DNA from: Paralichthys olivaceus
Lineage: Eukaryota > Chordata > Actinopteri > Pleuronectiformes > Paralichthyidae
Reading direction: 5' to 3'
NCBI RefSeq assembly: GCF_024713975.1
Contig: NC_091096.1
Coordinates: forward strand, 25,879,458-25,943,457
Length of the DNA stretch: 64,000 bases
Shown one piece after another: positions 11,869 to 25,200 of this stretch (position 1 is its first letter; every line of letters begins with the position of its first letter). The notes below the pieces were generated by a model. That model worked only from the letters and a program-made list of their open reading frames with translations, did no database searches and was not told the origin of the DNA. A program made the position numbers and the translations under genes.

Positions 11869-12179
11869 CGTGTGTGTGGGGGGGTGTCTCAGTCTATCAT
11901 GTTTGTGCAGGCTGATGTTTCACCCCAGATTCTGTTTTCCAGTTATCTGCTGGGAACACTGGCAGACACAGACCACAGAAGGCCAGAGTGCAGGTGACAG
12001 AGGCACCAGCTCCACGCTGCAACCAGCCGCCATTTTTGTGCGATATGTGATATGTGGCCTTCCGTTCTGATTCCCTCGTACATTGCACCTCTGCTGTTCT
12101 TCCCGACACATCTTCTCTTGTGTGCTCTTTCCCCTCTGGCCCTGTTCTTTCTCCCCTTCACACACAGCCACAGTCAACC

Positions 12180-12390
12180 TGCAAAAAGCCCCCGCCCCTG
12201 TGGAAGCAGGAGCTTTTTCATTAAAATGCACTCAGATTGACAAGAGACTTATTTGCATATTAAATTAACAAGCACTTAAGAGTTCTGAGCGAACTGTTAC
12301 ACTGCCAGCTCTGGGTAAATGAGGAGCGAGCGAGCATTCGACTGTCATTACGCGAGGCTGTCACTGTTGGACACGGTTGAGGAATGGTGT
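12180..12390. promoter_or_regulatory. Candidate conserved non-coding block
   Basis: Non-repetitive DNA with TTTGCATATTAAATTAAC (octamer-like plus homeodomain core) near 12251-12268 and balanced GC flanks. Inferred from texture only. Confidence 0.28.
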
Positions 12391-15300
12391 GTTCAGAGAT
12401 AGAGAGACACACAGAGACAGATAAATGTGACAGAGTCAACAAATGTATCGTCTCCTCCACCTCTGCTGTCCCAACTATAGTTAGAATGATGCATTGGTTT
12501 GATGATAACAAATGGTTTCTCATTACAATAAGCCAGTTTAGGCCATATGATGGAGTTATTATACAACTGATGAGCTATACCCTGATAATCTTAACAGATC
12601 CTAACCTGACCTTAGATCAAACGTCACACATGAATGGGTTTCTATGTATTTTTATAGGAGCAGTAAGAGTGATGCTGGTATGGTATATGAAAAATCCCTT
12701 CATGATTTAATATATCTAGGTCACAAAAGCTTTGATGTTGGTTGCTATGAAGAGACAATTGTACCTGTTTACGTTCAAGAAATAAAAACTACATGCACAG
12801 TTGCCTTGATGAATTAACAGCCACACCGGCAGAGCAAGTTTCACTTCCACAACAAATAACCCTGAATAACCAGTTGCCGGCTAAGTGCTGCAGCTGTAAG
12901 TTGAACTTCAACACTGCATTGTTATTACTTTTACTTTTTGGCAACTTGAGAGACTCACAACAATCTATACACACAACACTGACATTAATAAGTAGTTGTT
13001 ATGATTATTACTTCAACATCAGGCTCTCTAGCTGCTCCACTCAGTCCCTCAGCTGTTTTTAGTTTGTCTGCTGTTTGATGATACCGAAGCTTCATGACTA
13101 TATGACTGATTAATCTCTTTTAGTCTTAACTATTTAGTCCTGTGGTCTATTGTTAACTTAAAATGCCGATTAACAATCTACACAGAAGTATTAAGTCACA
13201 TCACATTTTTTTCAAATCCTCTTACTAAGATGTAGAAATACAAATGATTTCCATTTATATCTGTTTGCTCATTGTGGGAACTGTTGGGTTTCTCTATATT
13301 AATAAGATTTTAGGGTCTTGAGCTTCTATGTGAAGAGCCTTGAGATAATGTATATTATGATTTGGCGCTTTACAAATAAAATTGAATTGAATAAAATTGA
13401 ATTGCTATGAAAATCCATTAAAAATATTCATAACACTTTATCAGGTCATTCATATTGCAATAATACTTGTCAGTACTGCCTGATAACAGAGAGCAGTCCT
13501 TTCCAATCAATTTGTGATTAAACTGCATTATCGCATCATAATCATGTGATGCCAACTGCTGCTTTTGATTTTCATACCTATGTGTGTCTGTCAGACATAG
13601 ACGTGTCTATCAGCTTCACACTTGGCATGTGTATTGTTACTGGCCCAAGGAAGTACATTGTTGAACTGGGTTTGATTTGTACTTGTGATATGTTCATAAA
13701 AATAAAATGTGAATAAACAGGCGACCAATCAGTAGGGGAGGTGCAGTGTGCCTTTAGTTTGTGGGAGTGAGTTGATCAGCCCTCAGATAAACTATAGCAG
13801 TAGTTTGTAAATGGCGGCCTATGACCGATAATACGTCCTACATTACAATATGTCCTGTCAGATCATTGACAATTACATTCATTTTGTTTCCACATATCAG
13901 CAATTTAGCCTCATACGTGAACAGCAGTGAAGCAAATTGAGTTTCATTTAATTAAAAAACTGACTATGACCACAATGCAGATAAACCAGGTACAAAGAAC
14001 ACAAAGTGTTTCACATTTCAGGAACCTGCATGTGTTTATAAATGGTATAGCATGTGTGGTTAAGGAGATAAAGCTTGCAGATACACTGGAAGTGACAGTC
14101 AGTCAAAGTCAGGAGAGACACATGCTGAAATAAAGGAAAAAGGACTTTTTGGAGTCTCTCAGTGTTGATCAGGGTTGTGCTGTGTGGCGGGTCTCTCTTT
14201 GGAAATGACATTAATGACCTTCAAGCAATAATCGTCTCATCAACACTGAATAATGACTCCAGCTGACATCCATCAGTGGCATTAATAAATACTGTGTATC
14301 TTTATTTTAATTTGGTCCTCACTAAGTCTGTCAGTCTTTAATCTTGGCACGGTAAAAAGGTTGCACCTCCGCTCTGTGTGATGGTGACGACAGTGACGAC
14401 AGTCACCATCACAACTGTGCTCTGTGTTCGGAGAGCACACAGGGGTGTGGTAGCAATGCCCACCTTAGCAAGCTCAGGGGGGAAACATGAGGGAGAGGCC
14501 CCTCACCACAGAGACGTACAGACAGCTGCAGAGCGACAGCATGAGGCTGTTTGCAAAGCAACTGAAGCAACAGTTCACACCCCCTTTTCCCTGAGTGTTC
14601 TGCTCATAGGAAAAAAAAACACTGCTTCACCTCAAAATCACACTGCACAGCATTATGAGGGTTGATTCTCTTTGATTTGGCACTATTGGAATGGGAGCGT
14701 AAAAAATGGTAATGTGTGTTTGTTGGTTTACGATGGAAACTAGTGCTGAACAGGGCGGCTCCTCCTCTGCAGTTCTGTGCAAGAAGCTGTCAAACATCTT
14801 CATTCACTTCCTGCAAATCATCCAGAAACTTTTCCAAACTTGTCTCTGCTCTGTTTCTGAGTATGACTGATTGCTATGATCTTTGTGATTGTCATTGTCT
14901 TATGTGTTTATTTTTATTACTGTTCTTTATCACTCGTTCATTTTATTGTTGCAGTTTTATCACTTTTTCATTTTGGTTTATTGTTTTTACTTGTATGGAA
15001 TTCTGCAACATTGACTCAACGAATGGTCTGTATATAATGCAAAAAATGCATTTGATGTACAGAACATATTTCCACTGTAATGCATTTGAATTTATTCTTC
15101 AGGAGGAAACAAGACATTAGGTACACTGATTAATTGGGCTAACATTGTACTGATAACTTAGCTTTGTTAAGCCAGAACACCGGACAAGCTATGATATTAA
15201 AGCCGAAGGCGCATCCACTGACAATTAAATGTCAGACCTCTCAGAGAATTGTGGGTAATGTTCAGGGTAATTAGTTCTCACCAACAAAACCGGATCACAT

Positions 15301-15839
15301 CCGGGTCTGCGTCAGCAGAGAGTGACACTTTAAGAAATGAGACCATCACTGTTTGTTGCCCATTTCATATCCACTGTCAGCATTTGACATTCCCAGGACA
15401 GGGTGTTGATCTGCTTTAAAGAGTCAGTTTACAGCTCATGAACATTAGTGTTCAAAATATATATATATGATTTATTTAAAAATATTAAACAATGTTCCAC
15501 TTACTCTCATAATAATGCAGACATTTCACAGAGCGCATTTTAAACAGCTTTCATGAAGAGAGGCCCTTTGTTCCAGTGTGAGTTCAGCTCCCACTGGAAA
15601 ACCCATTGTTTTGTGGTGGATGCAGAATCTCCACAAAACAAATAAAGCCAACACTATCTTCATGGCTCAATAGATAAAAGAGGGATATGAGACAATTTGA
15701 TTCTCTTCTCCGACCGCTTCCAACATCAGAAGCATCCAGTAAGATGGATTATTAGTGGTTTCTGCATTGAAACCGTTTTACTGAGGAGTAAAGATCCTGA
15801 ACTCATTTTACTCATTGTATACTAGGACAGACTGTCCAC
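12391..15839. other. Gene-free DNA with one LINE/SINE tail
   Basis: No protein-coding exon is recognised. A retroelement-type 3' tail lies at 13285-13400. The ORF at 14716-15120 is low-complexity, hydrophobic and without family support. Confidence 0.5.
13285..13400 (+). mobile_element. LINE/SINE 3' tail (GGCGCTTTACAAATAAAATTGAA type)
   Basis: Carries the common fish LINE tail 'tgatttggcgctttacaaa' followed by direct repeats of AAAATTGAATTGA. The terminal simple repeat marks the 3' end of a target-primed insertion on the + strand. The body upstream is not recognisable. Confidence 0.6.
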
Positions 15840-16690
15840 AAACATTATAATAACTTTATAATAGCTAACTTGTATAACACATCTAAATGGGGTTACAAAG
15901 TGCTTCACAAAATACATGGCAAAAAAATGAATGAATATATTGCATAACATTTTAAGGTTGAGACCTTAAAAACTATAGAGAAACCCAAGAGTTCCCACAG
16001 TGAGCGAGCACTTAGGCGTCTGTGGAGAGAAAAAACATTCACTGGAAGAAACCTCTAGCAGAACCAGGGGAGGGTACAACCAGGAACAATTAAGTAACCA
16101 TCATATGTAGGCTCTGTCAGACTGGTGGTTATAATGAAAATAATTATAACAGCTCTAAAATGCTGTCTTTTTTCAGAAACTAGATAATAATTATATATAT
16201 GAAATAATAAAAGTAAGTACAAGATTAAAAGGAGTTTAAACAAACAGTTGCACCAGAGTTACAAATGTTAAAAATGCTCTCCAATAAAAATATGTTTTAG
16301 CAGTGATTTAAAGACTCTAGTAGGATTTAAAGAAATCATTGACATGTGTTTTAAAATTCAGTTGGGAATAGAATGTGACACCCAGATTTTTAGCCGCCAG
16401 GTGGGCCGAAAAATGGTAATAATATACCTGCTAGCTGATCAGGACCAAAGGCAATTATTTGTGTTTTGGTTGAATGTAGCTGAAGGAAGGTCCATAGCAA
16501 TGATAAGATGTCAAATTAAAATTGCTGATGAAGTTTCCTAATGGCAGCATGTACAGGGAAAATATAATGGGACCAAGAATAAAATCTTGTGGCAACCTGC
16601 AGTGGAGCCAGAAACAGAAACTTCTCTGTCTGAGAGATAAGACTTGAACCATCTAAGGGCACAAACATTAGTCAGAGCACTCTTACACCA
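15840..16690 (-). mobile_element. Decayed non-LTR retrotransposon (LINE) 3' portion with reverse-transcriptase relic
   Basis: On the - strand, 16675-16640 reads ALRWFKSYLSDR, a motif typical of LINE reverse transcriptases. It is followed, after a one-base frameshift, by an ILGPIIFSLYMLPLGN segment (RT block with LGP..F..YM) around 16580-16530. The expected downstream YADD catalytic box is degenerate (YGPS). The 3' region (16110-15840 on -) carries LINE-tail text such as 'tgaagcactttgtaacccc'. The copy is truncated, frameshifted and non-functional. It is best compared with L2/Rex-type elements. Confidence 0.7.
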
Positions 16691-16739
16691 GTCGTAGTCT
16701 CATAGAAAATTACAGTGTAATTCCCACAGACATGTCCCT

Positions 16740-17345
16740 GACTCTTCTCTGGTCTGTTTTGTTTTTGGAATAGAGTTACAGTCTTGCCCAGCAGCACCGC
16801 CACTGAGCATCACCTTCATCATTAGAGGAGGAACCGCCAAACTGTTGTCAGATGAGCGTCTGGGGGATCGAGCTCCCCTACTTGTCCTGAGACAGTTTTT
16901 ACGATAGGAGAGCTGGGAAAGGCCAGGCCCCCATCAACCCCCCACTCCACCAAACCAGGTGGAACACACGTGCGTTCATTAGCGCCCTTTAATGAGGAGC
17001 AGATGCAACAATGCCGCCTCTCACTCTCACACACAAAGAGCTGCGTATAAAGATAAATACACACACACTGACGCGCACACATGCTGAAAATACACTGCTG
17101 CTCCTGCTAATGCCAAGGAAGGTCACGTGAGAAATGTTAATGTACAGATTCTGACAGACTTTCTCACAATCAAACAATTAGATCTTCACACATGAAAATG
17201 CATACTAAGTGTGTGTGTGCGCGTGTGAATGCACTCTCACACACGGACCCCCTTCCACACCCATTGGCCCATTCATCCAGTCCTATTTGGAGGGGGGCGT
17301 CTTTCACAGCTCAGACGTCTGGGCCTCATTTGCCCAATTTAGATG
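16740..17345. other. Gene-free, moderately GC-rich unique DNA
   Basis: Balanced composition with CACGTG-like and ATTAG motifs and short imperfect CA/GT runs. It could be a conserved regulatory block. No coding frame is supported. Confidence 0.3.
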
Positions 17346-17884
17346 AATGACTGAGATCATATATCATTCCCCTTATGTCAGACTATTTTTATCTCGGAGG
17401 AAGTCGATGCAAGCAATCTGCAAAAGTCAGAGAAAAATGTCCCATTTGTGGATTCGGGTTGAACTTCCACTGATGCAAGAAGCTGAAATTGAAATCACTG
17501 AAAACAACATGTACAAACTGCTGATGGCCATATTGGCTGTTCGTGTTATCACTTAATGTGACAGCAGGTAAATTCACTTTAGTCCATGCTTTGAATATTT
17601 GCCAAGCTAATATATATCCATTTGAATGTAAAGTCAAAGTAGTAGCAGCAAATGTTATTATATTAGGATCAATTGTTTCATTGTTCACCAAACACAGCTT
17701 AATTTTATTAAAATAGTTTAACACTTTAATTTTTACCCTTATTTAATCTTTTTCTAATTGAGATGAGAAGATTCATATCCGTCTCACATCTGTGCCTCAA
17801 GTATGTTAGCCTAGCTTAGCTTTAATTCCAGAGGCAGAGAAAAAACAGAGTAAAGGAGAATATAATTAGACACAGTGCTGCTTT

Positions 17885-18020
17885 GTGCTAAATGTCAACG
17901 TCAGCATGCTAACATGCTCCTAATACAAAATGCAAACATGCTTGTGATAGCTTTTTGCCTTTACCGTGTTCACCGTTTTAGTCTTGCATGTTAGCATGCT
18001 AATATTTGCTTATTAGCAGA
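17885..18020. repeat. GCTAAC-rich dispersed teleost repeat, copy 1
   Basis: Contains repeated 'catgctaacatg' and 'gttagcatgctaa' motifs with palindromic AGCATGCT cores. Related text occurs at 33725-33800 and 43610-43765. Confidence 0.55.
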
Positions 18021-18359
18021 GCCCAAACAGCTGAGGATTGTTTGTTCCTCCTTCTATCACTCAGGGATAGTTTTATCTTCACACCTCCGTAAGGTTAAAC
18101 ACCCAGGGTTTAAGAGAGCCTGGATGTTTATGTTAAGCTAGGTTAACTGTATCCTGACTCAATACACAGGTGTGAGGTTAATGATGATCTTCTCTAAACC
18201 TGCCTGGTCGGAATGGTCTGTTTGCTTGGCCTGTGTGTGGGATCTACTTCAGAACTGTTCCTACAGTATACTACTTTTTATTGTTTGTGTGCAGAGCTGT
18301 TCATAAACAGTGTATGGTGCAGAGTGAAGATAAAAAAAACTACCTGAAACAAGCTTGTT

Positions 18360-18601
18360 AAATGGTAAATGGTTGTATTTATATAGAGCTTTTCTAGTCT
18401 TGATGACCACTCAAAGCGCTTTACACTACAGTTTGCCATTCACCCATTCACACACACATTCATACATACAGTGCTTCTATTGGTAGCACTTTTTTTTGTT
18501 GTTGTTCCATTGGGCACTTTGGCATGCAGATGGGAAGACTGATCAAAGTTCCAACCTTCTGGTTGGAGGACAACCGCTCTACCCCTCAGCCACAGCCACC
18601 C
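18360..18601 (-). mobile_element. tRNA-derived SINE
   Basis: On the - strand it begins with a tRNA-like head: GGCTGAGGGGTAGAGCGG (A-box-like), then a B-box-like region around GGTTGGAACTTTGATC. A body follows, ending in 'aaagcgctttgagtggtc' and 'ctatataaatacaa'. The same 3' body is found on the + strand at 25711-25832 and 56694-56870. Pol III-transcribed, LINE-mobilised non-coding element. Confidence 0.75.
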
Positions 18602-18603
18602 CG

Positions 18604-18921
18604 TTAAAGTTACAGTGTGTAGAATGTTCTGATATATAGTGTTGAAATTGTATGTTGCAGCTGAACACACCTCACCTCACCCTCTCCTTCCAAACATGAA
18701 AAAGAACCTTTAATTTTCATGAAAACTCAAAAGGTGTTTAGTTTGTCCAGTCTGGACTAATGTAAAAAACATGGCAGCCTCCATGAGAGGACCTCTCGAT
18801 GTAAATATGAAGTATTTAAATATAAAGAGCCTTTTCTGGGGTAAAGAAAACTATAATTCATACAATTTAAATTTCTGCCAATAGTTCCCTTTCACCTAAA
18901 TCTTACACACTGGACCTTTAA
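18604..18921. mobile_element. TTAA-flanked MITE, copy 1
   Basis: Bounded by TTAA at 18604-18607 and 18918-18921. Terminal inverted repeats approximate TTAAAGGTCCAGTGTGTA (left end slightly diverged). The body matches copies at 35843-36103 and 55602-55975. Relative to those it lacks an internal segment of about 50 bp (between 'atacaattta' and 'aatttctgcc'). No coding capacity. TTAA targets point to piggyBac- or Kolobok-type mobilisation. Confidence 0.85.
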
Positions 18922-19215
18922 TGCAAAGGCTGGCCAGATGAGTTTCATAACTAAATGTTCTGTATTATTGTTTACATATGTGATTGTTATTTTTTTCCTT
19001 CATATCGGCTATTTCAGACGTCTGTTAAGCAACTGACACAACGTTCAGATCCAAGTTCACAACTTTTCAAAATAAAAACTGTTATTTAGCTGGACATAAA
19101 GAATTGCAGCAACAAAATTAATGTTATAGATTCACTTAGACAATTAGCAAAACAGGAAGTGATTCTATGAATTTTTTGCAATGTTGGAGGCAGCACCTGC
19201 CGCCTGTGACCGTCC

Positions 19216-22200
19216 GATAGGTGAATACAAAAATTAATTATCAAAACAAATAGCGGCAATTTTGAGCTGGGTCAAACCACAGTGTGTAGGAGTGTGTGTA
19301 CGTAGGAGAAGATTCAACTGGGTCTTCAGACTGACCATTAAGGCACGACCCCCCCACAACTCACATACAAACTCAAAAATAACACTCTCTCTCTCACAGA
19401 CACACACTGCAAAAGAGCACTGGTCACTTGTTTATTAAATCTGTATTAATATTAACTTGGTGTCCAACTCGCATCAAACTCAGCACTGCACTTACCATGA
19501 CCACTGAGAATATACATGTCAAGGTTCCAAAGATATGTCTTCCACACACAGACAGACAGAAGTTGGTATGTAGATTAATGCAAATTGTAATCGAATAAGT
19601 AGTTTGGTTGCTTTTGTAAGATGTAATTAGTAACTGTAACTATTTTCTAATTACTAGTAACTTGCCCAACACTGACTGTGTATCTTGCTAAACACTGTCA
19701 GCTGATCTCCCTCTGCACGCTTCTATTTTCAGCCTGTACACGATCGCACTGATTTGTTATATAATGAAACACATTTCTAAATGTGTTTTCCGGCTTGGCA
19801 ATCATAAAACACAAGTGAGTGTCAACTTACTAACTGGTCCCCAGCTAACAGAATGGTGCTGAGTTATGAAACATGTCCATGGTCTCAGCATTTAATTGCT
19901 AGATGCAAAATTATTGCGTAAACATATAGAGGAGGTAATTTCCCAAAAATCCATTCTGACACTCACTTGTTATTTCCTTTCACATAGGTCACAGAAGTTA
20001 ATTTTGTTTGTGCAAAGACCTATCTTGGAGCATATTACTTTGAACAGACGAACAAAGCAAACACACATGACCTTTTGACACATTATTCCTATTGATGTCA
20101 CTCCTGGGTCTGTAAACACAGGTTATGTATTAACGTCTCTCATGCATGCATCTTGCAGATTATTTTTCCTCACAACATTTTGCTGATTCTTCAGCTGGCG
20201 CGCTCAAGGGGTGTATCGAGCTCCATTCTCAGTCTCAACTCAATGTGGCAGTATGAAGCCCAACTGCTCTCCCAGTTCCAATGCCTCAATTAGGGAAGAA
20301 GGCTGGGATGTTGTGAGTTAACTTTAATGGGCAATAATGGGATAGTTGCTCTAAAGCCTGGCCCTTAGAAAGCAGTGGAGGCTGGAAAACTCACGTGGCA
20401 GGGAATTCTGGTCAAAACAACCTACTTACTACTACTACGTGCTTAGCAAACTGATGTGTTTAGAGAAGGCCTGTAAGAGTGTGATCAGTGCATCTGCCAT
20501 ATATTAGTAATTATTTCCCTGTTCCAGATGCAAGCTGGTGTATGGGCTAAGATAACTGTCTGATATGAAACTTCTGGCCTGTTAAATACCTTAATAATAA
20601 ATGATTAGATTTCACCACTGCTAAAGTTGTGAACTTGGGTCTGAAGTCGATTGCTTTACAGACATCTGAAATAGTGTAATAATAAGTAAGTGTTATTTGC
20701 TATAAAGATATAGTGAAACATGATAATAGACAGCTGACTCACGAGTGGTTGGGAGTTTGTACCTAGTTACTATGGCTCCATCCCCTGATCATTTCTGGCT
20801 CCAAATGATGTCACCAGTGCAGTTTCATATCTGGGATACAGTCTATGCTCCCAACACATGGCCATAGCCTATAGTACCAACATACTGTAAGTGGGCTTAT
20901 GGGTCAACAATTAGTTATAGCAAAGTTTAAGTCAGAACAAAGGGCCACTAATGCCTAATGTCAAATTACAATTTGCAGTATAGGAGCATTCATACAGTTT
21001 TACAGATTGTTCCTTTTCCTTCACCAACAATAAATTCACAGTTGTTCCTTGGTGGTAAAAGTGTGGTAAAAACTGAAGAAATTGGAGCCTCGACAACGGC
21101 GTCGTAATTCATTATGAAGACCCACTGGGGCACTAAATGATAATGAAACGCTGAGCTAATTTTCACCTTGCCTCTTTCGTGACCAGTAGGGCTTTCTGTT
21201 TGTGTAGCAGTAGGGACTACACTGAGTCGGGCAGAAAGGACATGTCAAAGAATTTACCATTAACAATATTACACAGTTTGATGTAATAGAAAAACAATCT
21301 GCTCCGTGAAGGAAGATTCTCGGCAATAAGAGGATTCTGGTGGAAGAACGGCAAACACATCAGATCTATTCCTAAAAGAGTAAATTCATAGTGAGGCCTC
21401 AATCTACCTCAATCTTGATACGTGTATTGTTGGTGTCTAATTTGGTGCAATTTGTATGTGCGATAAACTACAAAAAAAATACAAACAAAACAGATGCAGT
21501 CAGTAAATGCGGATGGATAAGATATCTGACCCGCCTGATCGTTTTGATAATTGTATTCATTATTTTTATTCCACCATATGGGACAGTGACAGAAGTGTTT
21601 TAGGAGGACTTACTAATGACAAGGAATCATTCTAGAGCATTAACACAGGCCAAGAGAGCAGCCCATTCCAAACAGGCAGGGAGAATGTGAACTGCTCTAG
21701 TGAGCATAATTTGAAGCAGTTCATTTCTCTCTATATTTAATACTAACCTTATATAAGACAGAAGTGGACCACTTATCCACAAACACTGATAAAGGCTTGA
21801 CTGCCACAGGCATTTTGCCCTTTATAAAATAGATATCACTTAAAAAAGCTCTTTTGTTGACATGTGTGGCCTCATTCTTTTCACTACACATTCAATGCAA
21901 AGTGGAACTTCACACTTTCAACCTAAAGCCACTCAGTGAGCTATACAATTCTGAAGAGCCAAGTGCAAGCAGAGAAAATATGCTGATCAGAACGTGCAGA
22001 TGAAATGTCAGTGTGTGTGTGTGTGTGTGAGGTTTGGCATTTCAGACAGAGATATCATTGCAGAGCAGGGTGAGAGGTGCACAGCGTTGATTCAGGGAGG
22101 GTGGTGGGGCTGTTCATTCTCACCCTGACAGTGGTGGACTATGGTTTTCCAGACTCGAGCAGGACCCTGCTACCAGACAATAGGTGAGATGCTTGGGTGC

Positions 22201-25200
22201 AGGCTAGGAGTTCAAGTCCCTGTAGCTCCGCTGGGTGCCTGGTTCTCAGTCACAGGCTTGATAAGCAGCGCCACTTTTGATCTTCTTGGTAGCGTCTCAC
22301 CTGTTTGGAAATGCCAGGGCAGAGCCAAGGGCACAACTCGCCGAACGCAGCCTCACCTCGATGAACCACAGGGCACATATGCTTCTTATCAGCACCCATA
22401 CACCTGTAGTTATTACAATAGGAGGCCACAGAGGTGTGTCTGTCAGACGGACAAACAGAGCAAGACAGGGAAAGGTAGTGGACCCACACTGGTGTGTTAA
22501 ACTTGGGTGTAAGATGGAGCAGGTCTGTTTTTCCACAGAAAACACAGACCTGACAGTTCGAGGTTTGTTGAGTCAGTGTGCCTCAGCCTGTATCTGCTGC
22601 TGAGCTGAACTTCTCTATTCACCGTGGAGATGCTGCTAGATAAGACATCGGGCCGACAGCCCTCCAACAATCTCTGGCTCCATCTTCTGCTCTGTTTGCT
22701 TATTCTGCTGGTCGTGACCTCAGAAACGAGAGAGAGCTGTAATAGGGCAACGTTTCTGGGATGGTGGGTGAAAGCTATGATGGATCTCTGTAATAAAACA
22801 AGCGCATCATTGTCGCTGTCTGTTCGGCCTGTAAGACTTGCGCTGTAATGGCCTGTGCAACAACTCTTTTGCCTCGAGGAGGTTAACTTGATCTATTTTA
22901 GATTTAAGTGGGCGGCTAAATGCCTCTTTGCATCTGCGTGTATGCTTTGCACACAAGCATGGCTTTGAGTGTATACGTGGCTACACACTTTTGTGTGTGT
23001 TTTCTATAATTGCGTAAGCCAATGAGGAACTGATAAGCCTGGTGGAGCCAGACAGCAGACACTTAAAGATGTCTGCATTGATAATAACGGGAGAGTCTAG
23101 TATGGCAACCTTTCCTCCAAACACACACACGGAACACTCATTGTATCATTTCAAACAGGACTCCGACAGTGAACAGTGTACACAGTCGCATGTGTCTGAA
23201 TAAACATTCCTTCAAGGAAGCAGGTAAACAGATTAATCTCATCACTGCTGGGATAGCAGGTAGAGCTCAGGTTGATCTCTGTTGCATGCGATATTATCAG
23301 GACACCATTTGTTGTTATAACTATCCAAACGCTGGTTCTTGCTCTGTGGTGACCACAGACGGAGGAGGGCATTTATCTCTTTCTTCCAGTTTAATGTAAA
23401 TCTCCATATTGGGAGAGGAAATCTAAACACATGAATGTCTGCGGAGCCTCCGCTCTGGTTGTGGGAGATCAAAGCGCAGGACAGACAGTGTTGAAGGGGG
23501 CTTATCTAACTGCTGCGGCGAGGGGTCAGCGAGCTTAAAACAGCTATGATCTCAGCGCTCATTGAAATGAATCCTCCATGGCCGTGCTCTGTGCGTCTGT
23601 GGCCTTGAAAGAAACGGGCTTCAGAAAAAGGAGGTTAAAAGCTAATTGATTTCATGTTGTCAGAGTGCACAAATCGTGTCTCGGCCTGTGCATGTGAACA
23701 CGTGTGTTTGAGCACAAGGACATCACTAGTGCCTGTGAGTGTGTGCGTGCAGTGCGGCTCCAGCCCCCATCCCTCCTGTCTGTGTTTTTGAACTTGGAGA
23801 TGAAGCCATCTGCACTGCTCTCTGGAGACGCCGGGCTCCCTCGTCTACTCATCTCTCCTCCATTTTCTGCTCCCGCTGTAATGGGAAAATTGCTCTGTCT
23901 TTCCGCTCTAGTTGGGATTGGCAGCCTTGATAAGCATTGCAGGGACAATTAGAGGTAGGAGTTTTCATTGAGAGGCTTTCAAACGACACTCAGCTGTCAT
24001 TGGTGGCTGATACCCCCTGGGACATACCATTGCGCTGAACATGACTCCCTCATCAGTGAGAGAACACCAGAGGTAAAGTCCGGTGTTTGGGTGCAGCAAC
24101 AACCTTCCCTGAGAAACACAGTCTTTCTGTAGTTGCAATCACATTGATGTGCACAGCTTTCACCTTCAGAGTGAACTCCAGAATAAAAAGATATGCAGCA
24201 GCTGGTCTTCGTGTTCTCTTTCATGCAGTTGTCTTGTGACAGCAAGCGCACAATAAAGACAACAAAAGGGCTTTTTCCCCTCCAACTCTTGTCTTTGTTT
24301 GGATGGGTATGATGAGCCTGTCATTATCTCAGCATGCTCCAACCAACACAGCTTTACCTTACCTTTCCCCTTCTCCCAGAGATGGGGAGGAATTAGGGAA
24401 ATATCTTGCTGTGCTGCAGTCCCTCAACTAATTACTGTTAAAAGGTCTGATATGACTTGGAGGCAGGCAGGCAGAAAGAGGCTGGAGCTCATAGGCAGGC
24501 AGAAATATGAAGGTGTGGAAGGGGCTGGGGGCATTGTTTATGAGCTAAGTGAAGTGGACCATCACAGAGGGAGTCAAGCAAAGGCCAAGTAAGTGATGGA
24601 GGGAACGATTAGAGGAGAGTGAGGGTGGGATGAAAGAGGGGGGAGGCAAAAGCAACATTCCTGCGTAGGACTCATTCCCCCCCTTTCAGTAACAGGACAC
24701 TCTTGTCTCTGCGGCGAGGGCGTCACATGAGAAACGCACAGAGCCAGTTAGAAGCAGTCCTGCTACCATTGCTTGTGTGTTTTCCTGTTGCTGGAACTGC
24801 CAAGTATTCACATCTGCTACTAGGGTGCACAGTTTTCAACCTCTTTCCAAATCGGAGCTACGATCCAGCCATACAGCACAGCTCTGCCTCCGTTCCACTT
24901 CTCAGGACCAGGTGTCCAATTTCCTCACGCATCTGGGGTCAAACAAACATCAAAACCCCAACTTAGTAGCCGCCAGGTTTCTCTTGAGCTCAGATAAAAG
25001 CTGTAATAATAACAGCGCTAGGTGAGTCAGTGGTGCTCCATTCACAGCACACTGCTAATTGGCCATAAATGAGTCCATCTGGTTTGATTTGCTGTTCGGT
25101 GAGGCAGCAGGATAGCGGCTCCCTCCTAGCTAAGCTCTGCCTGCTCAGCCCACGGCCCCACTATCACCCAAGACCACCTAAGCTGAACTCATAACACGAA

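Larger units (their letters stand above)
18202..19215. repeat. Old dispersed repeat interrupted by a SINE and a MITE
   Basis: Segments 18202-18358 and 18925-19215 align by eye with one continuous stretch at 45993-46400. Shared text includes 'tttttattgtttgtgtgc', 'gcagagtgaag' and 'tgtttacatatgtg', in the same order. In this copy the alignment is broken by 18360-18601 (SINE) and 18604-18921 (MITE), so those two inserted later. The family is not identified. Confidence 0.55.

Noticed and set aside
14716..15120. 134-aa ORF with hydrophobic stretches
   Set aside because: It starts at a non-ATG codon, is low-complexity Phe/Leu/Cys-rich in T-rich DNA, and has no domain.
18540..18601. A genuine tRNA gene on the minus strand
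   Set aside because: A- and B-box-like motifs are present, but no full cloverleaf forms and the sequence continues into a SINE body found in other copies.
22141..22603. Overlapping ORFs of about 108-119 aa on +
   Set aside because: Two frames overlap, composition is not protein-like, no domain is recognised, and there are no convincing splice or promoter signals.
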